From an uncultured Lachnospiraceae bacterium (lineage in GTDB: Bacteria > Bacillota > Clostridia > Lachnospirales > Lachnospiraceae): a stretch of 64,000 nt of DNA. The stretch covers positions 1 through 64,000 of the forward strand of contig CANOFW010000007.1 in NCBI GenBank assembly GCA_947565425.1, given 5' to 3'. Under the pieces are notes generated by a model, which saw nothing but the letters and a program-made list of their open reading frames with translations, did not search any database and was not told the DNA's origin. The position numbers were made by a program, and so were the translations under genes. Below are positions 53,790-63,100 of the stretch, in pieces (within the stretch, counting starts at the first letter, position 1; each line of letters begins with the position of its first letter).

Positions 53790-54860
53790 ATGAAAAAAAT
53801 ACGATATGCCGCTATAGCGGTCTGCGGAATAGTATTATTGGCCTGCTGCGGATTTTTTGCATACCAATGTTGGAATCTAAATGACCGCTACCAAACTTTG
53901 GAAACAGAAACTTTTGCTCTGCGGGAAGATAATTCCAAGCTTCAAGAAGATAACTCCAAACTGGATGAAGAACTGACCGATCACGCCGCTCAGCTTAAAG
54001 AAAGAGAGAGCTACGTTGCCGGACAAAAAGAATACATATCTGAATTATCTGGACAGCTTGAATCCCTCACCGAAAGTTCCGGCAATGATGGCGATTCGCA
54101 ATCGACAGACGGCAGCTCTGGCAATGATGGCGATTCGCAATCGACAGACGGCAGTTCCGGCAATGATGGCGATTCGCAATCGACAGACGGCGATTCCGGC
54201 TCAGACACCTATCCCAATCTCTACGCAGACGGTTGTTCCCCGCAAGATAACGAAAAGGTCGTCTATCTGACTTTTGACGACGGTCCTTCCAATCTGACCC
54301 CTAAAGTACTAGATTTACTGGACAGCTACCACGCCAAAGCAACCTTTTTCGTTGTTTGCAAAAACAATGAAGAATATGTCGAATATCTTTCGGAAATTGT
54401 ATCACGTGGCCACACACTTGCACTTCACTCTTACAGTCATAATTACAACGAAATCTATGCCTCAAAAGATGCTTTTCTTCGTGATTACGAAAAAGTGTAT
54501 GACTGGGTTGTTGAGAACACAGGTTACACACCCTCTCTGTTCCGTTTTCCCGGTGGAAGCAACAACGGTTCCTCCTATGTGGTAAACAGTATTATTGATG
54601 AGATGGAGGAACGAGGGTTCCAATATTTTGACTGGAATGTCAGTTCCGGTGACGGCAGCGAACTCACTACCACAGAAAATATTATTGACAATGTCTGCAA
54701 CAACGTAGGCACCCCGGAGCATCCGGTTGTGCTGATGCATGACGGCAGGGGAAAGAATGCCACGCTAGCAGCTCTCCCCACCGTGTTAGAATACCTGTCC
54801 GACAACGGATATGAGTTCCGCTCCCTCGACAAAAATGTAGAAGCGGTACATTACCGTTAG
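53790..54860 (+). CDS. membrane-anchored polysaccharide deacetylase (NodB domain)
   Basis: This 356-residue exported enzyme has an N-terminal anchor helix (IAVCGIVLLACCGFFAY), a coiled coil (~35-90, ETETFALREDNSKLQEDNSK), a Ser/Gly/Asp repeat linker and a NodB domain (~150-350). Metal and catalytic motifs are YLTFDDGPSN, HSYSHNYNEI, FRFPGGSNNGS and VVLMHDG. The family removes acetyl groups from peptidoglycan GlcNAc or MurNAc or from other surface glycans, which can give lysozyme resistance. GGGAGG lies upstream; another ATG at 53784 gives only Met-Arg-stop. Confidence 0.9.
   Translation: MKKIRYAAIAVCGIVLLACCGFFAYQCWNLNDRYQTLETETFALREDNSKLQEDNSKLDEELTDHAAQLKERESYVAGQKEYISELSGQLESLTESSGNDGDSQSTDGSSGNDGDSQSTDGSSGNDGDSQSTDGDSGSDTYPNLYADGCSPQDNEKVVYLTFDDGPSNLTPKVLDLLDSYHAKATFFVVCKNNEEYVEYLSEIVSRGHTLALHSYSHNYNEIYASKDAFLRDYEKVYDWVVENTGYTPSLFRFPGGSNNGSSYVVNSIIDEMEERGFQYFDWNVSSGDGSELTTTENIIDNVCNNVGTPEHPVVLMHDGRGKNATLAALPTVLEYLSDNGYEFRSLDKNVEAVHYR
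54081..54197. repeat. three 39-bp tandem repeats in the deacetylase linker
   Basis: Three units encode GNDGDSQSTDG plus two variable residues. The first 33 bases are identical in all three copies, pointing to recent slippage, so the linker length may vary between strains. Confidence 0.92.
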
Positions 54861-54883
54861 CGACAATTTGTTGTACCAAATAC

Positions 54884-54941
54884 AGCCGGGAGGGAAAACA
54901 GTGGGGCTTATTGCTCCATCTGTTTTCCCAGAAACCCGGCT
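54884..54941. terminator. shared hairpin spanning the spoVT stop codon
   Basis: AGCCGGG (54884-54890) pairs with CCCGGCT (54935-54941), and GGGAAAACAG (54892-54901) with CTGTTTTCCC (54920-54929). The stem includes the last ~11 codons of spoVT and its loop contains the stop codon; the left side begins 24 bp after the deacetylase stop. It probably terminates both convergent genes, but there is no strong T tract. Confidence 0.6.
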
Positions 54942-55456
54942 GCTACTTTTGCCATCTTACTTTCGGCTTCCCCAATACCGCCGTTATCATCTCTGTTGTA
55001 CATCACCACGGAGCCAATCGCATCTCCCTCACAGATAATGGTAGATACCACCTGCGATTGAAAATCACCAGAATCATCCAAGGTAATTTTGACAAATCCC
55101 TTTTCATTTTTACGTGCGCAAAATGTCTCTCGATCCGTAATCACATTTTCTAACTGCTTGCTGATTGGTTTGCCATCAAAATCCTTTTTACCGCTACCTG
55201 CTGCGGCAACCACATGATCCCTGTCTGTAATACAAACCAGACAGCCGCTAGTCTGTGCCAAACTCTCTGCATACATCCCGGCAAACTGCCCCAGTTCTCC
55301 AATCGGCGAATATTTTTTGAGGATAATCTCACCCTCTCGGTCCGTAAAAATCTCCAAGGGATCTCCCTCACGAATGCGCAATGTGCGTCGAATTTCTTTC
55401 GGCACTACTACCCTTCCCAGGTCATCTATTCTGCGAACAATTCCTGTTGCTTTCAT
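54908..55456 (-). CDS. spoVT: stage V sporulation protein T-like regulator
   Basis: This 182-residue transcription factor combines an N-terminal AbrB swapped-hairpin DNA-binding domain (~1-50, ATGIVRRIDDLGRVVVPKEI and REGDPLEIF) with a C-terminal GAF-like domain (~60-180, SGCLVCITDRDHVVAAAG). This architecture is specific to SpoVT, which modulates forespore sigma-G genes in endospore formers. GGAGG is 7 bp from the ATG and lies inside a 12-bp inverted repeat, so translation may be controlled. The protein supports an endospore-forming ancestry. Confidence 0.95.
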   Translation of the reverse strand: MKATGIVRRIDDLGRVVVPKEIRRTLRIREGDPLEIFTDREGEIILKKYSPIGELGQFAGMYAESLAQTSGCLVCITDRDHVVAAAGSGKKDFDGKPISKQLENVITDRETFCARKNEKGFVKITLDDSGDFQSQVVSTIICEGDAIGSVVMYNRDDNGGIGEAESKMAKVAAGFLGKQMEQ

Positions 55457-55463
55457 AAAAAAT

Positions 55464-55528
55464 CCTCCATTTACAAATCTCTAATCTTTTTCTCGATAAC
55501 TAGTATCTGTAAATGGAGGCATTTTATA
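55464..55528 (-). promoter_or_regulatory. spoVT leader: -10 box and ribosome-site-masking inverted repeat
   Basis: CCTCCATTTACA (55464-55475 on the plus strand) and TGTAAATGGAGG (55508-55519) are exact 12-bp complements, 32 bp apart. On the minus-strand transcript the distal arm contains the GGAGG of spoVT, so pairing would hide it. TATAAA (55523-55528) is a possible -10 box. Depending on the true start, the repeat is an RNA hairpin or a DNA operator. Confidence 0.6.
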
Positions 55529-55593
55529 CCTTGATTTCTTTTTAATTTAAATGGAACATGAAGCTGCCCAAAGTACATGCAGCGCTGTATTTT

Positions 55594-56373
55594 TTAATCA
55601 AAAAATGATACCAATGAGGAAATCCGCTCGGTAATCTCTGCCACTGACTTCTCTATATCATTATAAATTACGGCTGACTGAGAAGATAACTCCTGCATAT
55701 TCTTAGCCACCACTGCAAAACCTGCGCCCGCTTCTCCACTTCTTGCCGCCTCGATACTGGCATTTAAAGAAAGGATATTCTGTTTCTTAGCAATCGCCTT
55801 CAGGTGGCTCGTATTATCATTAATGGTCTGAATTAACTCGTTCGACTGCTCCACGCCCTGCTGTACGCCGCTGAAACGGCTCGCATTGCTGTGCTTAAAG
55901 TATTCCAGGTTGACAAGCTGGTTGACAATAATCCCCAGCAAATCCGCGGATGCACGAATCTTGGCCTCCGTGCTGACCGTGACCTTGCGGAGCGCCTGAA
56001 TATACTGTTCCGGGTCAATCCCTAATTCCACGGCTGTCTCTCGGAATTTTTCTTCATCTGGCTCGCTCGGCAATACCTGGCCACCGATAATCGCGCCTAC
56101 TTTCTCGTCGTTTATCATAATGTCAACGGAAAAATCCATCAGTCCGGCATGACAGAAATATGTACCTGTGCACTCATTGTCACATTTTACGCACCGCCGT
56201 AAACCTTCCTGGCTCCCTCTCGTATACTTCATACAGAAATCCGTAAAATTGCTGCCCTCTGTGAGATATTCCCCATCCGTTCCTACTGCAATCGCCGCTA
56301 ATCCTGTTGCATTGGAAAAATCGTCCTGAATCTTTTGCAGTTTCGATATATCCATAAATTCTTTTAATTCCAT
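55594..56373 (-). CDS. soluble short chemoreceptor with PocR sensory domain
   Basis: This 259-residue cytoplasmic protein has a PocR ligand-binding domain (~1-165) showing the Cys cluster RRCVKCDNECTGTYFCHAG, LMDFSVDI and GGQVLPSEPDEE. The C-terminal ~75 residues contain only the methyl-accepting tip (KQNILSLNASIEAARSGEAG, GFAVVAKNMQELS). There is no membrane segment or HAMP, and the signalling rod is far shorter than in ordinary chemoreceptors. PocR domains bind small organic ligands such as diols. ATG 56373 follows AAAGGTG; a longer frame to 56448 lacks support. Confidence 0.83.
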   Translation of the reverse strand: MELKEFMDISKLQKIQDDFSNATGLAAIAVGTDGEYLTEGSNFTDFCMKYTRGSQEGLRRCVKCDNECTGTYFCHAGLMDFSVDIMINDEKVGAIIGGQVLPSEPDEEKFRETAVELGIDPEQYIQALRKVTVSTEAKIRASADLLGIIVNQLVNLEYFKHSNASRFSGVQQGVEQSNELIQTINDNTSHLKAIAKKQNILSLNASIEAARSGEAGAGFAVVAKNMQELSSQSAVIYNDIEKSVAEITERISSLVSFFD

Positions 56374-56461
56374 GCTACACCTTTTCCTTTCGTCCTTCTT
56401 CTCCAAGCTTCCATTATTCCCGCGGGCAGTAAGTATGTAGCTGCACATGCGGATTTCACGT

Positions 56462-57934
56462 TTATGCCTTCAATACTTTTTCAATTTCCTCTATCACAAT
56501 TCTCAATGCCTTAATCCTGGCATACTTCTTATCATTGGATTCCAATACATGCCAAGGAGCATAAGACGTGTTGGTCTTTTTCATCATCTCATTTACGGCA
56601 TCCTCATATAAATCCCATTTTTCCCGGTTACGCCAGTCTTCATCCGTAATCTTCCAGCGTTTGGCCGGATTATTCTGACGATCGTTAAAACGTTCTAGCT
56701 GAACATCCTTGTCAATCTGCACCCAGAACTTAATGATCACAGCGCCCCAGTCAGATAGTTCTTTTTCAAATTCATTAATCTCATTGTAAGCACGGCGCCA
56801 GTCATTCTCCGAACAGAAGCCTTCCAAACGTTCCACCATCACCCTGCCATACCAGGTGCGGTCAAAAATCGTCACATGTCCAGTCTTAGGAAGACGCGTC
56901 CAGAAACGCCACAGATAATGTCTTGCCTTCTCATGCGGCTCCGGGCTGGCAATCGGCTGCACTTCATATCCTCTGGGGTCCAGAGCGCCGGTGATGCGCT
57001 TAATGTTGCCGCCCTTGCCCGCTGCATCCCAGCCCTCATAAGCAATGATAACCGGTATCTTCTTGCGGTAAATTTCATTATGCAGCTTCCTTAACTTATC
57101 CTGAAGTTCCTGAAGCTCTCGCTTATATGCATCCTCGGCAATCGTCTTATCCAAGGGGATATCAGCAAGCTTGGGAATCTTCTCTAATGGAAATACATTT
57201 TGCAGAAGTGGAACGGCAAGCGTACTATTTTGTAATGCCGTCTCTATTCCGCTCGCCAGCGTCTCTAATACCTGAAGCTGCGCCCATTTCCTGCTATGGG
57301 CATCCACGATATACCAAGGAGAAGTGGAGGCATTCGTATCATCCAGGTATTGGTCATATACCTTGAGGCATTTGTCATAATGCTCATTCTGCCAAATATC
57401 ATTATTGCTCACTCGCCATCTTGTGCTGGGATCTTTATCGAGCATCTTAATGCGGCTCTTTTGCTCTTTCTTACTGATATGGAAAAAGAACTTCATTACA
57501 AGATAACCGTTGTCTGTCAGTTGGCGCTCAAAACGCTTTACGCTGTCAATCCGTTTCTTATACTCCTTCTCTTTCAGCGCGCCATGCAAGCACTCCCTTG
57601 TCACCTCGTCCATCCAGCCGGAATCCAAGAAACAGAACTTGCCCGCCTCTGGAATCGTCTTAAAATAACGGTACAGGAACGGTTTGCGCCGTTCTTCCTC
57701 GGTGGGAATATCCATAGTCGCGACTTTGAAAAACCTAGGATCAATATTCGTAATTATCTTGCCAAGCGTGCTTCCCTTTCCCGCTGTACCCCAGCCCTCG
57801 AACAACACCAGTACAGGAAGCTTGCGATCCTTAATCTGCATTTGCAAGACGTTCAGCTTCTCTTTCGCCGCTTCCAGCCGTGCATCCAACTCTTCTGATT
57901 CCGGCTTCTCCAACTTATTCCAATTCTTCAGCAT
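56462..57934 (-). CDS. pap: polyphosphate:AMP phosphotransferase (two-domain PPK2)
   Basis: This 490-residue enzyme has two fused PPK2 domains (~10-230 and ~260-490). Each has a P-loop (EGWGTAGKGST and EGWDAAGKGGN), a lid region and the YFKTIPEAG/WRFWTRLPKTG segment; the second carries TIFDRTWYGRVMVERLEGF. The double architecture is that of class II PPK2, which phosphorylates AMP to ADP with polyphosphate. The protein is cytoplasmic. GGAGGAGAAGG precedes ATG 57934. It lies 88 bp upstream of the PocR receptor gene on the same strand; cotranscription is possible. Confidence 0.92.
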   Translation of the reverse strand: MLKNWNKLEKPESEELDARLEAAKEKLNVLQMQIKDRKLPVLVLFEGWGTAGKGSTLGKIITNIDPRFFKVATMDIPTEEERRKPFLYRYFKTIPEAGKFCFLDSGWMDEVTRECLHGALKEKEYKKRIDSVKRFERQLTDNGYLVMKFFFHISKKEQKSRIKMLDKDPSTRWRVSNNDIWQNEHYDKCLKVYDQYLDDTNASTSPWYIVDAHSRKWAQLQVLETLASGIETALQNSTLAVPLLQNVFPLEKIPKLADIPLDKTIAEDAYKRELQELQDKLRKLHNEIYRKKIPVIIAYEGWDAAGKGGNIKRITGALDPRGYEVQPIASPEPHEKARHYLWRFWTRLPKTGHVTIFDRTWYGRVMVERLEGFCSENDWRRAYNEINEFEKELSDWGAVIIKFWVQIDKDVQLERFNDRQNNPAKRWKITDEDWRNREKWDLYEDAVNEMMKKTNTSYAPWHVLESNDKKYARIKALRIVIEEIEKVLKA

Positions 57935-58132
57935 TCCTTCTCCTCCTTTGGTTTGAAACCACACCCCGCATATTGTACAATACCCATAACCTATAGCTAT
58001 TATTATTTCGTCCCGAATACTTCACTTTCTAAATATTCTAGCATATTCTATGAAACATTTCAATTTATTCATGCGTTTTATTCCAGAAAAAAGCGGTCGA
58101 ACTCTCGCCCCACCGCTTTTTGCCATAATTGC

Positions 58133-58390
58133 CTACCTCACTAACAATTTATAGATTAAAAATGAAATAATAATTCCGATAATGCTTGCAATATTAATTT
58201 TAATTGTCAACCCCAGTGTCAAAACGAACACGCCCAAATCCAGAACCAACGGGGTGGTAATGCCAAATACTTGTCCATAATCCAACCAGCTTAACGCGGA
58301 AATCCCGCTACAATAGCTGCCGATAACCGTCCCAATGACAAGGCCAATCAGCATCACAATGATAATAATCCATGAACTTTTACTCCTCAA
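58133..58390 (-). CDS. small DUF4321-type membrane protein
   Basis: This is an 85-residue protein with two hydrophobic segments (WIIIIVMLIGLVIGTVIGSY; INIASIIGIIISFLIYKLL) and the conserved middle SWLDYGQVFGITTPLVLDLGVFVLTLGLTIKI, split as a loop and beta-like stretch. This layout matches DUF4321, common in Clostridia and of unknown function. I chose a TTG start at 58390 because GGAGG lies 7 bp upstream and the product then has the family length. It follows blaR1 by 11 bp and so is the third gene of blaI-blaR1-DUF4321. Confidence 0.8.
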   Translation of the reverse strand: MRSKSSWIIIIVMLIGLVIGTVIGSYCSGISALSWLDYGQVFGITTPLVLDLGVFVLTLGLTIKINIASIIGIIISFLIYKLLVR

Positions 58391-58401
58391 TCCGCTTCCT
58401 C

Positions 58402-59484
58402 CTATTGAAAATAAACATAATATGTGCCATCCTTGCATTTTATACGATAGGAATTACCGACATCAGACTCCGGTATTTCTGAACTCGTCGCACCGCCATC
58501 CAGCGGAACCTCAAAATCCGGCCGGATCACAAATGAATAGGAAGCAAAAACAAGCATACTAAATACCGCAAACCAGCAACCTGTAAACAGAATATTCTTT
58601 CTCTTATTCCCACGGCTTGCCGATACAATTTTGAACCGTTCAATAATTTCTGATTCATAATTCTTTGTAACAAGCGCTGTTGTCCCATAAAACATTTTTG
58701 TCTGTCTTTTTTCTTCCGCATACTTGAGCATGGAAACAATGGTCGTTAAATATTCTGCCTTCCTACCATTTCTCATCTGCTCTGTCACATCTAAATCACA
58801 TTTTATCTCCAATACTTGTGCCAGATCTCTTTTTAACAGATAGATGGCGGGATTCCACCAGAAAATACACCAGTAAATATGTATGAATGCTTTGACAATC
58901 AAATCCCTGTTCTGAAAATGTGTATATTCATGCCGCAGAATGTAGTACAGCTCTGAATCACTGTATTCCTCATCCGGCAAAATGATAGACTTGCAAAAAA
59001 TCCCTGCACCCATAGGAATATTGACATGTTCACTGCGCCGAATAGCAATTTTCATCTGCTTTGTGCTGGCATTTAAAACACGATTGAATACCCGCTGACA
59101 TTGCTCGTCCTCGCGTATGCTATAGGTTGAAATTTCTGACATTGCTCTCATATATTGCCAGAAAAAACGTATCACCAATATCACTGACACAAGCGTCCAC
59201 ACCGCTACAAATATAGATAAAAGGGATATTGGAGATGTCCCTAGTTTATTTACATAAGCATCGCGGCAAATGCCGCTGAAAACCTCGCTGGAAGGAATCT
59301 TCCTAGTAAATGAAAACTCATAGGGCACCAACATTCGTATAACGGAAAACAAGTACAAAAACAACAAATTAGTAACTCCAAGCTGCCGAATGAAAAAATG
59401 CTTTTTACGGCAGAAATAATTAAATGCTGCCAGTACGCTGCTCCATATCACAGACATCAATAATGAAAAAAGCGTAATCTGCAT
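58402..59484 (-). CDS. M56-family (BlaR1/MecR1-like) membrane metalloprotease
   Basis: This 360-residue protein has about four helices around a cytosolic zinc protease domain with the HExxH motif in LRHEYTHFQNRDLIVKA and the downstream LEIKCD Glu. Relatives cleave the BlaI repressor after sensing beta-lactams. Here the protein ends soon after its last helix (FAVFSMLVFASYSFVI), so the ~250-residue penicillin-binding sensor of true BlaR1 is missing. The signal is therefore probably not a beta-lactam, or is sensed by a partner. It begins 2 bp after the repressor gene. Confidence 0.88.
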   Translation of the reverse strand: MQITLFSLLMSVIWSSVLAAFNYFCRKKHFFIRQLGVTNLLFLYLFSVIRMLVPYEFSFTRKIPSSEVFSGICRDAYVNKLGTSPISLLSIFVAVWTLVSVILVIRFFWQYMRAMSEISTYSIREDEQCQRVFNRVLNASTKQMKIAIRRSEHVNIPMGAGIFCKSIILPDEEYSDSELYYILRHEYTHFQNRDLIVKAFIHIYWCIFWWNPAIYLLKRDLAQVLEIKCDLDVTEQMRNGRKAEYLTTIVSMLKYAEEKRQTKMFYGTTALVTKNYESEIIERFKIVSASRGNKRKNILFTGCWFAVFSMLVFASYSFVIRPDFEVPLDGGATSSEIPESDVGNSYRIKCKDGTYYVYFQ

Positions 59485-59486
59485 AC

Positions 59487-59897
59487 TTATAGCTCCTTTG
59501 ATTCTGTATTCTTCAGCTCTTCAATAATTTCCTCCAACTGTTTCACCAACCCCTTACTATCCGCCTTGCCTGTCTCATTCACCATCGCCACTGTAACCGC
59601 TGCAATGGAATTACTCCCGATACCCTTAGACACCACAAGCTTCGCTGCGTACTGCTCCCTGGTAACGGCGGGGATAAACTGCCGTGCATACTGCGTCCCA
59701 CACTGTACTGTACCGCAGACTTTAATCATACCCTTTTTCAGCAATGAACGCAACATGATATGTACATAGTTGCCATTCCAGGAACGGTCAGCAGAAATAT
59801 TCATAATTTCAACACTCGTCAGAGGCTCTTCACTTTCCCAAAACATCTCCATTAAATCTTCTTCACTGCTTGTCAAGTGCTTTTCTTTTTTTGCCAT
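59487..59897 (-). CDS. BlaI/MecI-family transcriptional repressor
   Basis: This 136-residue winged-helix protein has LTSSEEDLMEMFWESEEPLTSVEI, NYVHIMLRSLLKKGMIKV and YAAKLVVSKGI, following the BlaI pattern. The C-terminal helical part mediates dimerisation and carries the cleavage region in relatives. It is followed by its M56 protease. A TTAGTA-N6-TACTAA palindrome over its -10 box is a plausible own operator. The start at 59897 is favoured by GGAAG; ATG 59912 is an alternative. Confidence 0.9.
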   Translation of the reverse strand: MAKKEKHLTSSEEDLMEMFWESEEPLTSVEIMNISADRSWNGNYVHIMLRSLLKKGMIKVCGTVQCGTQYARQFIPAVTREQYAAKLVVSKGIGSNSIAAVTVAMVNETGKADSKGLVKQLEEIIEELKNTESKEL

Positions 59898-60004
59898 AAT
59901 CATTACTTCCATTTCTTCTTAAATCTGTTATTTGTGAAAAAACAGTAACTATTCAGCCCCGGAATCACTAATTTGACAATTAGAAAGGTTCTGGATAGCT
60001 ATAA

Positions 60005-60035
60005 TTAGTATATCTTTACTAACACTTCAAGTCAA
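60005..60035 (-). promoter_or_regulatory. blaI promoter with palindromic operator
   Basis: On the minus strand TTGACT (60030-60035) and TATACT (60007-60012) are 17 bp apart. TTAGTA (60005-60010) and TACTAA (60017-60022) form a palindrome covering the -10 box, consistent with autorepression. Confidence 0.7.
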
Positions 60036-60049
60036 TATCAATTTGAGTT

Positions 60050-60083
60050 CCCCCTTTTGTATATGCATAGTACCAAAAGGGGG
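60050..60083 (-). terminator. strong inverted repeat after the permease gene
   Basis: CCCCCTTTTG (60050-60059) and CAAAAGGGGG (60074-60083) are perfect complements with a 14-bp loop, 18 bp after the stop of the FtsX permease and before the blaI promoter. The stem is strong but has no T run, so it is probably a terminator or insulator between the two units. Confidence 0.6.
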
Positions 60084-60100
60084 ATATCACACGAATCTAT

Positions 60101-63100
60101 TTACTCTTTCACCTGTAAAAGCTCCAAAACCTTCTGTCTGGTCACTCCTACTGACGCCACGAATGCTCCGCAGACACAGCCCAGGAAATACAACATCCAG
60201 CAAAATGCAAGTGTGTCAATACTTCTCATAAAGAGTCCTGGACGAAATAGCAGCAACACCCCAGTAACAAGAAGCATGCCGACAATACACAAAATCAACT
60301 GTTCAAATACCAGCATACACCTGGCACGTTTCTTCGTCACGCCAAGGATACGTAAGAAAGCCGCTTCCTGCACCGACTGAAGGATCACAAGCCCAGGCCC
60401 AAACAAACCAATCAGCACAGCCGCCGCCACCGCAATAGGGAACAGCGATTCCAACAAATTGCGCACGCGTTTCGTGTTTTCAAACAAATCTGTGTCAACA
60501 TGATACGTCGCCTGCGGCGAGTACTCTATGCCTTTGCTTTTCATTTCCTCTAATACGCTGTTTAGCTCCTTAATCTTTTCATTGTCCGCCAGTGTAAATT
60601 CACAATAGTCCACCGGGAAAGGCTGACTGTATAGATTCTCTGCCGCCTCATTAATATTTGCGAAAATACCGGCGTTTACATCCGCATTCTCAGACTCCAG
60701 AATCCCCGCCACTTTATAAGGCTTTCCTGCCCGCTCAATGGCAAACTCAAGATCTTCCTCTGCATACACCTGTGGCATAAAAGAATACAAATCCTCTGAC
60801 ATTAACGTTATCTCATCCCCAGCTTTAACACCTAGTTCTTCTGCCAACGTCTTTCCCACCAAACATACCGGACCTGTACCTTCAAAAACGGAACTGTCAT
60901 ATCCATCGCCATAAGCAATCGTATATGCATCGGTCAGATAACGATCAAAATCATTCGTAAACGCTATGGGACTTAATACCCCGACGCCATTCACGCGCAC
61001 GCTGAATTTATTATAATAATAGATATCCTCAAGCAAATCAGATTTTGACAAATCCATAACATAAGAGGATGTAAACATCATTGCCCGGCCTTTCACGTCA
61101 AGATCTCGGTAAGCCTCCTGATAAGAAAGCCTTGCCAACACAAACATGCCGATGCCGGCAGCCAACACAACCGTGAGAATAAGTGAAACCGCTGTTTTAC
61201 CAATTCCCCGCTGCATATGGCGCAAGATATAGGAAATCACTTGTCGCAACGCACTGTATTTCCCATGCGCCGCTCTTTGATGAGAATCATCTTCAAGTTC
61301 TAAAACAGACAGTCTTGCTATGTCCAATCCCCTGGGAACCGGCGCTGTGTCCACAATTTCCGGCGCATGTTTGTTGACGCCAAAATGTACTTGTAAAATC
61401 CCTGCCTTTTTTGCCGCATCTGTCTCTCGCGCACCCTCCTGCAATAATTCCAGCGGAGATGTCTTCTTCATCTTCTGTAAAAAGAGCAGCGTCACCAGAG
61501 CGATAAATAACAATTCGCCAGATAAACAAAGAATTACCACACTAATTGGAAGCGCCGCGCTAAGAACATAAGAATAACCGTCCGGGGCGCTGCTATCCGA
61601 CATACCGGCAAGCGTTTTTGCCGCCGTATAGGAGGCATAATAGAGCCCTGCCAGGCCGCCAACGGACATTGCAATCATCGACAGGATGCCAAACGGCAGT
61701 GTCAGCGTTCTTCCCGCCTTCCCGCCGGGCACGCCCAATGTGCGCATAATTGCATAGGATTTCTTGTTTCTGCCAATATAGAGGTACACGGCAAGAATCA
61801 AGGCAAGCGCCGCCCCAAGCACATACAACACGGTAGTCAGAAATGACGCCAGAGAACCCGCCTCAAAATTGTCTTTCATGCCCGACCAGCCTCCGTCTGA
61901 GAAACGCAAACCCAGACTCATATCTGCTACCAGCGGTTCCGCCGCCTGCCGAAACGCCTGTATATCATGGGGGTCTTCAATAAAGACGCTGAAATCTCCC
62001 ATCCGTAGCTCATGGTCTTGGGGGACTTCCACCGGCAAGAGCGAAGACGGCACAAAGACAGACGCCGGGCCATAACTCCAATCCGTTTCATTTCTGCGTT
62101 CATCCCACTCGTTGGTAAACCGGTAAGCGCCAATGATTTCAAGATCTACATACTCAATAATTTTCGAGATTTCCTCCGGAATCCGAAACCTTGAACCTGA
62201 CATTCCCTGTCCCGCCAATAGTTTATCGCCAAGCCCTATGTGAAGTTTGTCGCCCAAAGACAACCCGTATGCCTGCAAAAGATCCTCGCTGACGACGCAG
62301 ACGTCAGAGTCCCCCGCTGTCAGCGGGCGCCCCTCTGTAACAATCATCTTACGCTCATTGACATAGGGAATCGCGCGCATGTCCGAAGTATATACAATAT
62401 CGTATGCCGACGTGCTTTGATTTCTCGCGTCTATCATATCTTTATACCAGGCAAACTCCTCGGTATCAAGATAATCTTCCCCCAATCCGTCTATCACACG
62501 CAAAAACTCGACATCCTGAGCCGAGTACAGATATGTGAACGAACCAAGTTCTAAAGAGGTTCCCGACCGCTCGCTGTAAGTACCCAAAACAAGGCATCTG
62601 CTTCCCTTTTTTATTTCATCAAAGTACGTCCAATCATATTCATGTCTGCGCCACTCATCGCTTCCGGCAGATATTTTCAATGGCTGGTCAGGATCAAACT
62701 GAAGTTCTCCGGCATGAACCTTGACGTCCGTAAATGTTAAATATAGATTTCCAGAACTGTAATCTTCACTGCCCGCATAAGTGCCCTCCAGTATAAATTC
62801 TCCTTCTTCCAAGGAGCCCTCCTGGTCTATGACACGTTTATAATCCTCAATAAACCCATCCGTCGTATACCTTGTATCTGCCAGCGTAACGCCCGGCAAA
62901 GATGCAAACTTATTGATCTGCTCCTCTGACGGCCAAGGCTTTGGATCCAGTGTATAATAGCCCATCGGCGGCGTACTGTTGTCCAAAGCGGCCACGCCGT
63001 AATAGAAACTCTCCGCCTTCGCTGATTCACGCGTGGTAACTGCATAATCTGTGACTCTGGAAAACAAAGCAAACGATGATGCCGCTATCAAAAGGAATGT

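Noticed and set aside
53554-53793. 79-codon plus-strand ORF ahead of the deacetylase
   Set aside because: It starts antisense inside yhaO, has no ribosome site or recognisable motif, and merely runs into the deacetylase start region.
54081-54197. Possible CRISPR repeat array
   Set aside because: The units are contiguous, without spacers, and encode the deacetylase linker.
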